From the NCBI RefSeq assembly GCF_900111945.1, contig NZ_FOYO01000001.1:1991751-2055750 (forward strand): a DNA stretch of 64,000 nt. Direction: 5' to 3'. Each line of letters opens with the position of its first letter. The stretch's first letter is position 1. The notes under the pieces were generated by a model. That model saw only the letters and a list, made by a program, of their open reading frames with translations. It was not told the DNA's origin and ran no database searches. Positions 31,983 to 41,491 of this stretch are shown one piece after another. The translations under genes were made by a program, and so were the position numbers. This DNA is from Litoreibacter janthinus. Lineage in GTDB: Bacteria > Pseudomonadota > Alphaproteobacteria > Rhodobacterales > Rhodobacteraceae.

Positions 31983-33035
31983 TCAGCCGCCAATCCCCTC
32001 GAATGTGACAGCTGCCCCCAACGCGCTTGCCAAAATCGGCGAGACGATGGCGATGATTTTCTTGAACGCATCCATCGACGCGATGCGGTTGATGTCGAAC
32101 CCCATGACCTGACTTCCGATCTCGGGGCTGCCATGCGCCTCGACCGCCTTGTGAAAGCGGTCAATTCGCACCATCAGGATCAGGCTCACGGGCATGTAGT
32201 AGCTCAGGATCAGCACCGAATAGCTGACTCCCCGGTACAGCGATATCGCGTTGACCAATCCCGCATGTCGGTCGCGCAACGCCGGGTCGGCGATCATCTG
32301 GCCGGGCCACTTCATCCAAGACAGCAAAAGCACCATGCCGACACTCAGCAAAATGCCGGAGCAATAAAGGTATCGGCTCGACGTATCCTGCGCCTCTTTC
32401 AGGATCGCAGCCTCAGCCGCGAGGCCTTGCGCACTGTGCAAGCAGGGACGGTGCGGGCGCGCCAAGGCCAGCACCATGCCCGCGATAACGCAGGCAGCGG
32501 CGAGCGACGTGATGTGGTTTGCTTTGTCGAGCAGTACTTCCATCCCGTGAAAGGCGCCTTCGCCCTCGCAAGCCAAAGAGGTCTCGCACGCGCGCAATCG
32601 CCCTTGCGACAGCGCGTCAACGAACAGGGACTTGCCCAGTAACTCGTAGGCCTCGAAGCTTCCCATCCACACCGGCTCCAAGGTATTGAACACCATGGTG
32701 AAGGCCACGACGGCGATCAGGCCAAGCAGGATGCGAAACGCGGACTTGGGGGAGTGTTTCGACCACAATTCTGAAAAGAAGATGGCGATGAATATCACGC
32801 AAACTGCCGAGTAGAAAAACCACGCCGACAGGAAGTTGTAGCGCGCGGTCAATTCTAACAGCGGAGCTTGCGAAACGGTCACAGTCGGCGGCAGCAACAG
32901 GGCGCTATTGCCGAAATTTCCCAGCAGATATTCCGACGCGAGCAACACAAAGGCTGGCAACGCGAGGATGCCAAGATGCTTGGGCGCAATGACCAATCGG
33001 CCACGCGGACGTAATCGGGGTAGTATGATCCCCAT
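31983..33035 (-). CDS. Membrane protein of unknown function
   Basis: A 350-residue protein with about seven hydrophobic segments, for example near residues 20-35, 70-90, 100-125, 175-195, 225-245, 275-300 and 325-345. Two cysteines lie in RACETSLACEGEGAF. I recognise no family. I use the ATG at 33035 because upstream candidates add a non-hydrophobic stretch and because a G-rich ribosome site lies before it. It is downstream of PPK2 on the same strand with a 109-base gap, so co-transcription is uncertain. Confidence 0.7.
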   Translation of the reverse strand: MGIILPRLRPRGRLVIAPKHLGILALPAFVLLASEYLLGNFGNSALLLPPTVTVSQAPLLELTARYNFLSAWFFYSAVCVIFIAIFFSELWSKHSPKSAFRILLGLIAVVAFTMVFNTLEPVWMGSFEAYELLGKSLFVDALSQGRLRACETSLACEGEGAFHGMEVLLDKANHITSLAAACVIAGMVLALARPHRPCLHSAQGLAAEAAILKEAQDTSSRYLYCSGILLSVGMVLLLSWMKWPGQMIADPALRDRHAGLVNAISLYRGVSYSVLILSYYMPVSLILMVRIDRFHKAVEAHGSPEIGSQVMGFDINRIASMDAFKKIIAIVSPILASALGAAVTFEGIGG

Positions 33036-33144
33036 GGGGTGGCCCCCGCTTGAAAATGATGCAGGGCCGAGGACCTGCACCGGTCCGAAAAATCAAGAAT
33101 ATCTCAGACTGCGCTCAGATAGGGCCACAGGTCAAGCTTGGGAG

Positions 33145-34035
33145 CTATCCCTTGCGGTTCGCCGGATGAAGCGAATTTGCCAGAATATGATCTGAATCGT
33201 GCACCACGGCTTCCGCCTGATGGTAGATTTTCGGGTCAGGTCGTGAGGCCACGCTTTCATCCTTGTCGGGATAATCTAGCTGCCAGAGGAAATGCTTCAT
33301 GCAGGTTAGTCGGGCCCGCTTCTTGTCATTGGAGCGGATGACGGTCCAAGGCGCATCTGCGGTGTCGGTGTAGAAGAACATCGCTTCCTTGGCTTCTGTG
33401 TAGTCCTCCCACTTGTCCAAGCTGGCGCGGTCGATGGGCGATAGCTTCCAACGTTTCAACGGATCCGTCTCACGAGAGGCGAAGCGACGCTTCTGTTCTT
33501 CTTGCGTGACAGAGAACCAGTATTTGAAAAGCCGAATGCCGCTGCGCACTAGCATCCGTTCGAACTCGGGCGTTTGGCGCATAAATTCCAGATACTCGGT
33601 CGGGGCGCAGAAGTTCATGACACGCTCGACGCCCGCGCGGTTGTACCAAGACCGGTCATACAGGACCATCTCGCCCGATGTGGGCAAGTGTTTGATGTAG
33701 CGTTGGAAAAACCACTGACCGCGTTCTTCATCGCTCGGCTTGTTCAACGCAACCACCCGTGCTGCACGAGGGTTCAGGTGCTCTGTAAAGCGTTTGATCG
33801 TGCCGCCCTTGCCGGCAGCGTCGCGCCCTTCAAAGAGCAGAACAAATTTCTGATCGGTTTCCTGCACCCAATGCTGGACCTTGAGCAATTCCACTTGCAG
33901 CGCCGCTTTTTCTTTTTCGTAAGTGTCGCGATTTAGCTTCTCGGCATAGGGGTATTCCCCTTGCTCAAATCCTGTAATGGTCTCAGATTTCGTTTTCGCC
34001 TTAGCTGGTGTGGTTTTTGCTTTTGAACCGGTCAT
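33145..34035 (-). CDS. ppk2: Polyphosphate kinase 2
   Basis: Cytoplasmic kinase of 296 residues that transfers phosphate between polyphosphate and nucleotides. Walker A is GRDAAGKGG (70-78), Walker B is YDRSWYNRAGVERVM (about 127-141), the lid region contains RRFASRETDPLKRWKLSP, and TVIRSNDKKRARL follows. Class I PPK2 proteins have this single-domain layout. The start at 34035 has AAGG upstream; a further upstream start would add 26 residues of low-complexity sequence. Divergent from the DMT transporter gene. Confidence 0.92.
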   Translation of the reverse strand: MTGSKAKTTPAKAKTKSETITGFEQGEYPYAEKLNRDTYEKEKAALQVELLKVQHWVQETDQKFVLLFEGRDAAGKGGTIKRFTEHLNPRAARVVALNKPSDEERGQWFFQRYIKHLPTSGEMVLYDRSWYNRAGVERVMNFCAPTEYLEFMRQTPEFERMLVRSGIRLFKYWFSVTQEEQKRRFASRETDPLKRWKLSPIDRASLDKWEDYTEAKEAMFFYTDTADAPWTVIRSNDKKRARLTCMKHFLWQLDYPDKDESVASRPDPKIYHQAEAVVHDSDHILANSLHPANRKG

Positions 34036-34203
34036 AGGAGCCTTCAATTTAGTGGATGAAATGGGATGCTGGATGAGCGTCTTTTGCCTAGCAATGACGC
34101 GCGCGTGTCGCATTGATGTGGATCAATCACAGCAATCTAACCGCGCCTTGTGTTGCCACGGATACGGCTTGTCGCCATTGCGGCAGCGGCCTAGCGTGGC
34201 CTG

Positions 34204-35052
34204 ATGGAACCACTGGTCTTTTTCGCCGTTCTTGCGGCAGCTCTCTTGCACGCCGTTTGGAACGCTTTGGTGAAAGGCGGTAAGGACAAGCGCTTGAATA
34301 TGGCGGGTGTGGTGATCGGCCATTTGCCGATTGCGGTGCCGATGCTGGCTTTCGTGCCCGCACCAGATCCTGCGGCTTATCCATACCTGATCGCAGGAAT
34401 GGCACTGCATTTTGGCTACCAGTGGTTTTTGCTCGGGTCCTACAAGATTGGTGATCTGACCCAAGTTTACCCCATCGCGCGCGGCGTCGCTCCGTTGCTT
34501 GTGGCGGCCGTCTCAGTATTGGGTCTTGGCGTTGATCTTTCCGGTATGGAGATTCTGGCTGTTGTCACAATTGCTGCAGGCATCCTAAGCATTTCGCTTG
34601 TCCGTGGGGCGGACGGGCTGCGCAATGGGAAGGCGACGGTTATGGCGCTGACAACAGGATGCTTCATTGCATCCTATTCCCTTGTCGACGGGATGGGCGC
34701 GCGCGTCGCAGGTACGGCACTTGGCTACTACGCATGGCTTGGCATCGCAAATTCGCTGATTTTCATAGTCTTTATGGCGGCCACCACACCACAAGTGCTC
34801 CGCGATTTGCCGACCAAGGGGCTGAAGGTATTCTTTGTCGGGGGCGCGGCCTCATTCATTGCCTACAGTCTGGTAATGTGGGCCTTCACCAAATCCCCGA
34901 TCGCCTTGGTAACGGCACTTCGCGAAACTTCTATCATCTTCGCCCTGCTGATCGGGGTGTTGCTCATGAACGAGCGGTTGAGCCTTGGAAAGGTGCTATC
35001 GACCATGATCACTCTTATCGGGGTCATTTTGCTGCGGGCGTCGCGCAACTGA
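34204..35052 (+). CDS. DMT superfamily (EamA) transporter
   Basis: Inner-membrane exporter-like protein of 282 residues with ten hydrophobic segments, arranged as two repeats of five, as in the EamA family (LLHAVWNALVKGG at the start; IALVTALRETSIIFALLIGVLLMNERL near the end of the second half, where the family has its conserved glutamate). Members export amino acids or metabolites or take up small solutes. Nothing in the neighbourhood points to a substrate. The ribosome binding site is weak. Confidence 0.83.
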   Translation: MEPLVFFAVLAAALLHAVWNALVKGGKDKRLNMAGVVIGHLPIAVPMLAFVPAPDPAAYPYLIAGMALHFGYQWFLLGSYKIGDLTQVYPIARGVAPLLVAAVSVLGLGVDLSGMEILAVVTIAAGILSISLVRGADGLRNGKATVMALTTGCFIASYSLVDGMGARVAGTALGYYAWLGIANSLIFIVFMAATTPQVLRDLPTKGLKVFFVGGAASFIAYSLVMWAFTKSPIALVTALRETSIIFALLIGVLLMNERLSLGKVLSTMITLIGVILLRASRN

Positions 35053-35164
35053 GGCTCCAGATAGCCAGATCGTGATCGAACGGGTCAACGCGTCGCGCCC
35101 CGATCGCTTGACCTTGCCTTGCGCTTGGCCCCATCTAGGTAAAACCGTCAAAACAGGCTGTCTC

Positions 35165-37150
35165 ATGATCCCAGAACTCGGACAATTCGCCCTTTCATTG
35201 GCTCTGATCGCCGCACTCGTGCAGAGCGTGTTGCCAATGATGGGCGCCGCACGGGGCAATACGCTTTGGATGCGGTCCGCCCAAGCCAGCTCCTTGGTGC
35301 AGTTCGCTTTGATTGCAGCGGCCTTTGCGGCACTAATGCGCAGCTACATCGTTTCAGATTTCACGGTCCTGAACGTGGTCAACAACTCCCACTCCCTGAA
35401 GCCGCTGATCTACAAGATCGCCGGAACATGGGGCAATCACGAGGGATCGTTGCTGTTATGGGTGTTCATTCTCGCGGGGTTCGGCGCGGCAGTGGCGTTC
35501 TTTGGACGCAACATCCCGGAGGCTTTGAAAGCCCGCACCCTGTCTGTTCAGGCTTGGATTTCAGTTGGCTTCATCAGCTTCATGCTGTTCACGTCCAACC
35601 CCTTCACGCGTGTCTTTCCGCCGCCGTTAAATGGCGAGGACCTGAACCCGCTGCTCCAAGATATCGGTCTCGCGATCCATCCTCCGCTGCTTTATGTCGG
35701 CTATGTGGGCTTTTCGATCGTGTTCTCCTTCGCTGTGGCGGCGCTAATCGAAGGTCGTGTGGACCCTGCTTGGGCCCGCTGGGTGCGCCCTTGGACTTTG
35801 GCCGCCTGGACCTCGCTGACCGCAGGTATCGGCCTTGGGTCGTGGTGGGCCTATTACGAGCTTGGTTGGGGTGGATGGTGGTTCTGGGATCCGGTCGAGA
35901 ACGTATCGTTCATGCCATGGTTGTTGGGCACAGCGTTGCTACATTCAGCGATAGTGACCGAGAAGCGTGACACGTTCAAAAGCTGGACGATCCTACTGGC
36001 AATTCTGACCTTCTCCTTGTCGCTGCTTGGCACGTTCATCGTGCGCTCCGGCCTGCTGACGTCGGTCCACGCCTTTGCGGTCGATCCGGAACGCGGTATC
36101 TACATTCTTGGCCTGTTAGGCGTCTCTATCGGTGGCTCGCTCGCGCTGTTCGCATGGCGCGCGCCCTCAATGGAAGGTGGCGGTCTATTTGCGCCGATCT
36201 CGCGAGAGGCGGGATTGTTGATCAACAACCTTCTCTTGGCGACAGCGACCGCAACTGTTCTGTTTGGAACGCTTTACCCGTTGTTCCTCGAAGCTGTCAC
36301 AGGCGACAAGATTTCCGTCGGCCCGCCATTTTTCAACGCTGGGTTCATTCCAATCACCTTGCCGCTGCTTGTGGTCATGGGGGTAGGGCCGTTCTTGTCA
36401 TGGAAGCGCGCTGATCTGGCGGGGGTTTTGTCGCGCCTGAAACTGGCTCTGGCCTTGGCCGTAATTGCAGCGCTTGTGGTCTGGTATGTCTCGACCGGTG
36501 GTCCGGTTCTTGCGGTTTTGGCAATGGGTATCGCGGTTTGGTTGATCGTCGCCACCGCGCAGGAGTGGATCAAACGGGTTAAGCTGTTCCAGCCTGGTGC
36601 CATGGCGCGCATCCGTCGCCAGCCGCGTGCGTCGCACGGAATGACGCTGGCCCATATCGGGATCGCGATCTTGGTTATGGGCGCCACGGGGTCTTCGGCC
36701 TGGAAGGAAGATATCGTGACCTTCGCCAGCCCCGGCACCAAGGTTGAGATCGCAGGCTTTGAGCTGACCTTCGAGAACATCGAGCGCCAGCAGGGCCCGA
36801 ACTACATCGCAGACATTGCGACGCTGAACGTGACGCATGACGGGGATTTCGTGACCAAGCTCTATCCAGAGCGACGCTTCTATCCTGCGGCGGGGTCCAC
36901 AACGACGGAAAGCTCTATCCGCCAAACTCTGGCAGGAGACTTGTACACCTCCATCGCAGAACCGGCGGCAGAGGGGGCAAAGGGTCAGTGGACGTTGCGT
37001 GTACTCTACGAACCTTTGGTGAACTTCCTCTGGATCGGCACTGTGTTCCTCGTGATCGGCGGCGGTATGTCCTTGTCGGATCGCAGGCTTCGCATCGGCG
37101 CCCCGCGCAAAGCCAAAGCAGCGCCTCTTGGCGCAACGCCAGCGGAGTAG
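35165..37150 (+). CDS. ccmF: Cytochrome c-type biogenesis protein CcmF
   Basis: Integral membrane haem lyase subunit, 661 residues, the usual length, which attaches haem to apocytochrome c in the periplasm. About fifteen hydrophobic segments are visible. The tryptophan-rich WWD-like domain reads AYYELGWGGWWFWDPVENVSFMPW split over about residues 224-248, with haem-ligand histidines expected in NNSHS and IHPPLLY regions. GTWGNHEGSLLLW is also diagnostic. I chose the ATG at 35165 because it begins directly before the first membrane segment; the ribosome site is weak. It starts the run ccmF-ccmG-ccmH-ccmI. Confidence 0.95.
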   Translation: MIPELGQFALSLALIAALVQSVLPMMGAARGNTLWMRSAQASSLVQFALIAAAFAALMRSYIVSDFTVLNVVNNSHSLKPLIYKIAGTWGNHEGSLLLWVFILAGFGAAVAFFGRNIPEALKARTLSVQAWISVGFISFMLFTSNPFTRVFPPPLNGEDLNPLLQDIGLAIHPPLLYVGYVGFSIVFSFAVAALIEGRVDPAWARWVRPWTLAAWTSLTAGIGLGSWWAYYELGWGGWWFWDPVENVSFMPWLLGTALLHSAIVTEKRDTFKSWTILLAILTFSLSLLGTFIVRSGLLTSVHAFAVDPERGIYILGLLGVSIGGSLALFAWRAPSMEGGGLFAPISREAGLLINNLLLATATATVLFGTLYPLFLEAVTGDKISVGPPFFNAGFIPITLPLLVVMGVGPFLSWKRADLAGVLSRLKLALALAVIAALVVWYVSTGGPVLAVLAMGIAVWLIVATAQEWIKRVKLFQPGAMARIRRQPRASHGMTLAHIGIAILVMGATGSSAWKEDIVTFASPGTKVEIAGFELTFENIERQQGPNYIADIATLNVTHDGDFVTKLYPERRFYPAAGSTTTESSIRQTLAGDLYTSIAEPAAEGAKGQWTLRVLYEPLVNFLWIGTVFLVIGGGMSLSDRRLRIGAPRKAKAAPLGATPAE

Positions 37151-37154
37151 GTAG

Positions 37155-37697
37155 ATGAAACGACTGCTTTTCGCGCTGCCCCTTGTGGTAGCTTTGATCA
37201 TTGGCGGATTTGCCATTTGGGGGCTGTCCGGCGGGCGGGACCCCTCGGCATTGCCGTCTGTTCTGATCTCTCAGCCCGTCCCACCGCTTGATCTAGAGCC
37301 CATCGCGGGCGTTGACCGTCCCGGCCTGACGACGGCCGACATCACCAAGATGGATGGCATCAAGCTGCTCAATGTCTTTGCGTCTTGGTGTGCACCGTGT
37401 CGGGCAGAGCATCCCAACCTGACCCGCCTTGGGCAGGAGGAGGGGGTGACCCTGATCGGCATCAACTACAAGGACAAGCCTGAGGCCGCCGCCAAGTGGC
37501 TGGACGAGTTGGGCAACCCCTATGAGGCGCTGGGCTCCGATTATTCGGGGCGTGGTGGCATTGATCTAGGAATATCCGGCGTGCCAGAGACTTTCATCAT
37601 CGACGAGGACGGCATCATCCGCCACAGGTTTGCCGGCCCTGTTGTCGGGGACGGTTTGCGTCGATTTACCGAGGCCTTGAACGAGGTGCGCAAATGA
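37155..37697 (+). CDS. ccmG: Thiol:disulfide interchange protein CcmG/DsbE
   Basis: Periplasmic, membrane-anchored thioredoxin-like protein of 180 residues that keeps apocytochrome c haem-binding cysteines reduced. A single N-terminal membrane segment (4-24) is followed by the thioredoxin fold with active site C79-A-P-C82 (FASWCAPCRAEHP) and the cis-proline region GVPETFIID. It begins four bases after ccmF and overlaps ccmH by four bases. Confidence 0.94.
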   Translation: MKRLLFALPLVVALIIGGFAIWGLSGGRDPSALPSVLISQPVPPLDLEPIAGVDRPGLTTADITKMDGIKLLNVFASWCAPCRAEHPNLTRLGQEEGVTLIGINYKDKPEAAAKWLDELGNPYEALGSDYSGRGGIDLGISGVPETFIIDEDGIIRHRFAGPVVGDGLRRFTEALNEVRK

Positions 37698-38161
37698 TCC
37701 GGGCCGCACTTCTGGCGCTGGCCATGCTCGCCAGCCCTGCCTTGGCAGTAGAGCCTGATGAGGTTCTGGCTGATCCCGCCCTCGAAGAACGTGCGCGCGC
37801 GATATCGGCAAATGTGCGTTGTGTGGTGTGCCAGAACGAACCGATCGACAGCTCGAATGCAGGTGTTGCCCGCGACTTGCGGGTGCTGATCCGCGAGCGG
37901 TTGGTTGCAGGTGACACGGATCAGGAAATCTATGACTTCCTCGTGCTGCGCTACGGGGATTTCGTGTTGTTCAATCCGCCCTTCAAGCCCTCGACCTATG
38001 CGTTGTGGCTTGGGCCTTTCGCAATTCTGCTAATCGGCGGCGTAGCTGTTGCCGTTTCGCTGGCGCGCCGTCCGCGCAAGCCAGCTTCAAAAGATAGCCA
38101 GCTGAGCGCCGAGGAAGAAACTGCCTTGGCCAAGCTGATGGAAGAGGACACGACTACATGA
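37694..38161 (+). CDS. ccmH: Cytochrome c-type biogenesis protein CcmH
   Basis: Membrane-anchored periplasmic oxidoreductase of 155 residues, the apocytochrome c thioreductase partner of CcmG. Signal peptide at 1-18; the active-site motif LRCxxC appears as VRCVVCQNEPIDSSNA (Cys43, Cys46); one C-terminal membrane segment lies at about 106-126. It corresponds to the N-terminal half of the longer E. coli CcmH; the C-terminal half is the separate ccmI, as is usual in alphaproteobacteria. Confidence 0.94.
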   Translation: MIRAALLALAMLASPALAVEPDEVLADPALEERARAISANVRCVVCQNEPIDSSNAGVARDLRVLIRERLVAGDTDQEIYDFLVLRYGDFVLFNPPFKPSTYALWLGPFAILLIGGVAVAVSLARRPRKPASKDSQLSAEEETALAKLMEEDTTT

Positions 38162-39309
38162 TCTTTTGGGTCTCCGCTGCGGCGCTGGCAATGTTGACGA
38201 TGCTTGCGTTTCTCTGGCCGCTCTTACGTGGCAACGAAGGTGCATTGGACCGCGCTGACAGCGCCATCGCGATCTTCCGTGACCAGTTGGGCGAAGTGGA
38301 TCGTGATGAAGAACGCGGCATCATTTCAGGGGCCGAGGCCAACGCCGCCCGCACTGAGATCAAGCGCCGGATGATTGCAGCTGACAAAGGTCGCGGCCCA
38401 GCAAGCGCGGGCGGTGGTGCGGGCAAGGGCGTGTTGATGGCGTTCGCATTGGCGACACCGATCGCAGGTGCGGCTCTGTACATGCAACTTGGCGCGCCGG
38501 GCATCCCGTCCGTTCCTTTCGCGGAGCGCGCAGCGGAACAGGCGGAAGACGAGAACCTCAACAAGCTGACCGCGCAACTTAAATCTAAGCTGGAAAGCGA
38601 GCCCAACGGCGGCGAAACCCGCGGCTGGGAGCTTCTGGCGACGACCTACGCGAATATGGGCCGTTACGCTGATTCCGCTTCTGCCTATTCGCGAATTGTG
38701 GAGCGGGAGGGCGCAACATCGTCCACATGGTCCCAATATGCCGAGGCTCTGATCTCTGCCGAGAACGGCACGGTGACCAAACCCGCAGCCAATGCGATTG
38801 AGCGTGCAATCGCACTCGACCCGATGAACCCCGCAGGAACCTATTATCGCGCGGTTGCATGGGATCAGGCAGGGCGCACCGAGGAGGCGCGCCAATCGCT
38901 TATCGATCGTCTGGCTCTGGAAACCGCGCCAACAGAATGGATGCCGTTCTACCTGCGCGAGATTAACCGTATGGGGTCCATGCTCGGGCTTGATCCCGTG
39001 CCCGCGCCTGACTTCCCTGACGCGCCCCGTGGCCCGTCTGCTGCTGATGTGGCTGCTGCGTCGGAAATGTCCGCAGAAGACCGTCAGGACTTCGTACGTA
39101 CAATGGTTGGCAATCTGGCAGAACGGATGAAAGAAGAGCCGGAAAACCTTCAAGGCTGGCTGCAGCTCGCCCGCGCGTATGGGGTTCTTGGCGAAACCGA
39201 AAACGCCCGCGCTGCCTATGAAAGTGCCAAGAAGCTGACTGATGCCTTCCCTGAAGACGACCCACGCCGGATCACCGTTGAGCAGGGGTTGGCCGCCCTC
39301 GGCAACTAA
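38158..39309 (+). CDS. ccmI: Cytochrome c-type biogenesis protein CcmI
   Basis: Apocytochrome c chaperone of 383 residues. Two N-terminal membrane segments (2-22 and about 92-111) flank a cytoplasmic loop (LGEVDRDEERGIISGAEANAAR), followed by a periplasmic TPR-rich domain with repeats such as GWELLATTYANMGRYADSA and GWLQLARAYGVLGETENA. It starts within the ccmH stop. Its stop codon overlaps that of the convergent DsbD-like gene, leaving no room for a separate terminator. Confidence 0.93.
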   Translation: MIFWVSAAALAMLTMLAFLWPLLRGNEGALDRADSAIAIFRDQLGEVDRDEERGIISGAEANAARTEIKRRMIAADKGRGPASAGGGAGKGVLMAFALATPIAGAALYMQLGAPGIPSVPFAERAAEQAEDENLNKLTAQLKSKLESEPNGGETRGWELLATTYANMGRYADSASAYSRIVEREGATSSTWSQYAEALISAENGTVTKPAANAIERAIALDPMNPAGTYYRAVAWDQAGRTEEARQSLIDRLALETAPTEWMPFYLREINRMGSMLGLDPVPAPDFPDAPRGPSAADVAAASEMSAEDRQDFVRTMVGNLAERMKEEPENLQGWLQLARAYGVLGETENARAAYESAKKLTDAFPEDDPRRITVEQGLAALGN

Positions 39310-41348
39310 AGCCGCGCGGCGCCTAGCGCGTTCAACACCGCGTCTTTGGTCAGAAACTCTGGCAGCATGATCCCGCTCGGCGCATCAGGCCCGTAGACGA
39401 TGTTGAACGGGATTCCAAACCGCCCATTGCGCTGGAGAAAAGCCAGAATATCGGGGTTCTGCTGTGTCCAGTCCGCACGCATGGCTGTCACGCCATCACT
39501 CGATAGAAGTCCCGCCACAGGGTCGCGGTCAAGCACGCTGGCTTTGTTCGCTTTGCAGGTCAGGCACCACGCGGCGGTCACGTCGACAAAGACAACTTCC
39601 CCGTCCGCGACGGCCGCTGCAATCGCGCGTTCGTCAAACACGGCCCAATTTGCAGCGTTCACGATAGCCTGTGGGACAGGGCGCAACGCGACTGGTACCA
39701 GAATGGCAGCCAGAACCAATGTTATTGGGGCAAAGCGCAAAACACCCTTGCCGCCAATCTGCAAGGCGACGATCGCCGCGACGACGAAGCCGAAAACTCC
39801 CGAAACGACGGCCCACCCCGCGACTGTCAGCAGGACCGAACCGAGCCAGAGCGCTGTGACCGCCAGTAAAGCCGCCATGACCCACTTGACCCGTATCATC
39901 CACTGGCCGGGCTTGGGCAGTGCTTGTACCAAGGACGGGCGCAAGGCGACGGCGAGATAAGGCGCCGCCAGCCCGACTCCAAGAGCCGTGAAAATTACCA
40001 TCGCTTCAAACCCGCTTCCGGCCAGTGCAAAGGTTACAGCAGTGCCAAGGAACGGAGCAGAACAGGGGGTCGCCAGAACGGCGGCAAGGGCACCCGTCGC
40101 GAAATCTCCCAACAGACCAGAGCCGTGCTCCATGCGCGCAATCGACGTATTCAGTTTCTGGGGCAAGGTGATCTCGAAAAGGCCAGCCATGTTGGCCGCG
40201 AAAACGGCGATCAGCGTGATCATCAGGCCAAGGAAGACGGGGTTCTGGAACTGAACGCCCCAGCCCACCTGACCGCCTCCCGTGCGAATGGCCAACAGCA
40301 CGCCCGCCAGTGACCACATGAACACCAGCACACCAAGGGCTGATACCACAAACCCCGCTCGAATACGTGCTGCTGACTGATCGCTGGACTTCAATGCGGA
40401 TGCGAACTTCACCGCAAGAACCGGAAGCACGCAGGGCATGATGTTCAAGATCAGCCCACCCAACAAAGCGATCAATGCGATGGACCAAAGTGCGGTCGCT
40501 CCACCTGAAGTCGTAAAGGCCGTGTCGCTAAGCGTGCCCGGCTGGAACGTCGCTGCCCGTTTGCCATCGGTCAGGGTGATCTCAAAAATCTCGGAGCTTG
40601 CAGGAAAGGACAAAACAGGCAGGGAGGCGACGAGTGATTTACGATCGTCCCCAAAGCTGAAAGTTGGCGCGCCAAAGGCCGCATCACTGCCCATATTGGC
40701 GAAAATCTGAAGATCTTGGCCGAAGCGCGTGTCGCTGGCCACTGCCACCTGCAGTTCCGATTGGTCGGTGGCAATCCAATGCTGCGCGTCACGCAGTCCA
40801 GCGTCGGCCAATGCACCGGGCACTTTAGCGGCAGCATCCGCGATCATCGCCGCAGCCGCGCCGTCGATCCCGCCAGTGCCTCCAAGCAACGTCACCGACA
40901 AGTTGAACATCTCTGGGATGCAAAGCTCGGCGCAAACAAGCACATTCGCGGACACGTTCAAAACAGTCGCGCCACCCGCTTGGTCCAAATCGACGCGAAT
41001 CGGAAATGTGACTTCTTTGGCATAACCATAGTTCTCGATGTCGAACGCTTCAAAACGCGTCGGCGCGGGAAACAGCAGTTCTGTGCTGGCAATGTTGGAT
41101 GAGGCGTCCCAATTCAGCTCGGGCGGATAACCCACAGCACCCGGTGCCTGCCAATAGGTCTTCCACCCGTCCGCGAGCTGAATTTGGAGCGCCGCCGACA
41201 ATGTGCCTGCTTCCGGCGTAACGCCGTTCTCTGCCGTTATAAGCCGTGCGGTCATCCTGTCGCTTTGATACGCGAGGGAGCTTGCCGCGAAGGCGGGTGT
41301 CGAAGCTACAGAGAGCCAAATCACGAGAAGGGATGCAAGAAATCTCAT
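39306..41348 (-). CDS. DsbD/ScsB-like thiol:disulfide interchange protein
   Basis: Membrane protein of 680 residues carrying reducing power from the cytoplasm to the periplasm. A signal peptide (MRFLASLLVIWLSVASTPAFA) precedes a periplasmic alpha-like domain with cysteines in VCAELCIPE; a central membrane domain of about eight segments holds the pair in LNIMPCVLPVLAVKF and ATPCSAPFLGTAV; the C-terminal thioredoxin domain has VDVTAAWCLTCKANK. The extended N-terminal domain resembles ScsB more than classic DsbD. I use the ATG at 41348 because it starts the signal peptide. A DsbA/ScsC-like partner is encoded divergently next door. Confidence 0.88.
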   Translation of the reverse strand: MRFLASLLVIWLSVASTPAFAASSLAYQSDRMTARLITAENGVTPEAGTLSAALQIQLADGWKTYWQAPGAVGYPPELNWDASSNIASTELLFPAPTRFEAFDIENYGYAKEVTFPIRVDLDQAGGATVLNVSANVLVCAELCIPEMFNLSVTLLGGTGGIDGAAAAMIADAAAKVPGALADAGLRDAQHWIATDQSELQVAVASDTRFGQDLQIFANMGSDAAFGAPTFSFGDDRKSLVASLPVLSFPASSEIFEITLTDGKRAATFQPGTLSDTAFTTSGGATALWSIALIALLGGLILNIMPCVLPVLAVKFASALKSSDQSAARIRAGFVVSALGVLVFMWSLAGVLLAIRTGGGQVGWGVQFQNPVFLGLMITLIAVFAANMAGLFEITLPQKLNTSIARMEHGSGLLGDFATGALAAVLATPCSAPFLGTAVTFALAGSGFEAMVIFTALGVGLAAPYLAVALRPSLVQALPKPGQWMIRVKWVMAALLAVTALWLGSVLLTVAGWAVVSGVFGFVVAAIVALQIGGKGVLRFAPITLVLAAILVPVALRPVPQAIVNAANWAVFDERAIAAAVADGEVVFVDVTAAWCLTCKANKASVLDRDPVAGLLSSDGVTAMRADWTQQNPDILAFLQRNGRFGIPFNIVYGPDAPSGIMLPEFLTKDAVLNALGAARL

Positions 41349-41491
41349 GACAGTGTTGGTCCACTGGTGGCCTGCTAAAGGCAAGTGTTTTTGGCGAAAT
41401 GTCACCGCCTCGTGATGAGCATGTGTTTGACAATCCCCTCACAGGACATCACGGTCTCGAAACCTTATATTCGCCGCCAAGGAGCGCTTCG

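Noticed and set aside
35085..35141. GGTCAA…TTGACC repeat and possible -35 upstream of ccmF
   Set aside because: No acceptable -10 at 16-18 bases, and the repeat spacing of 19 is not typical of a known operator.
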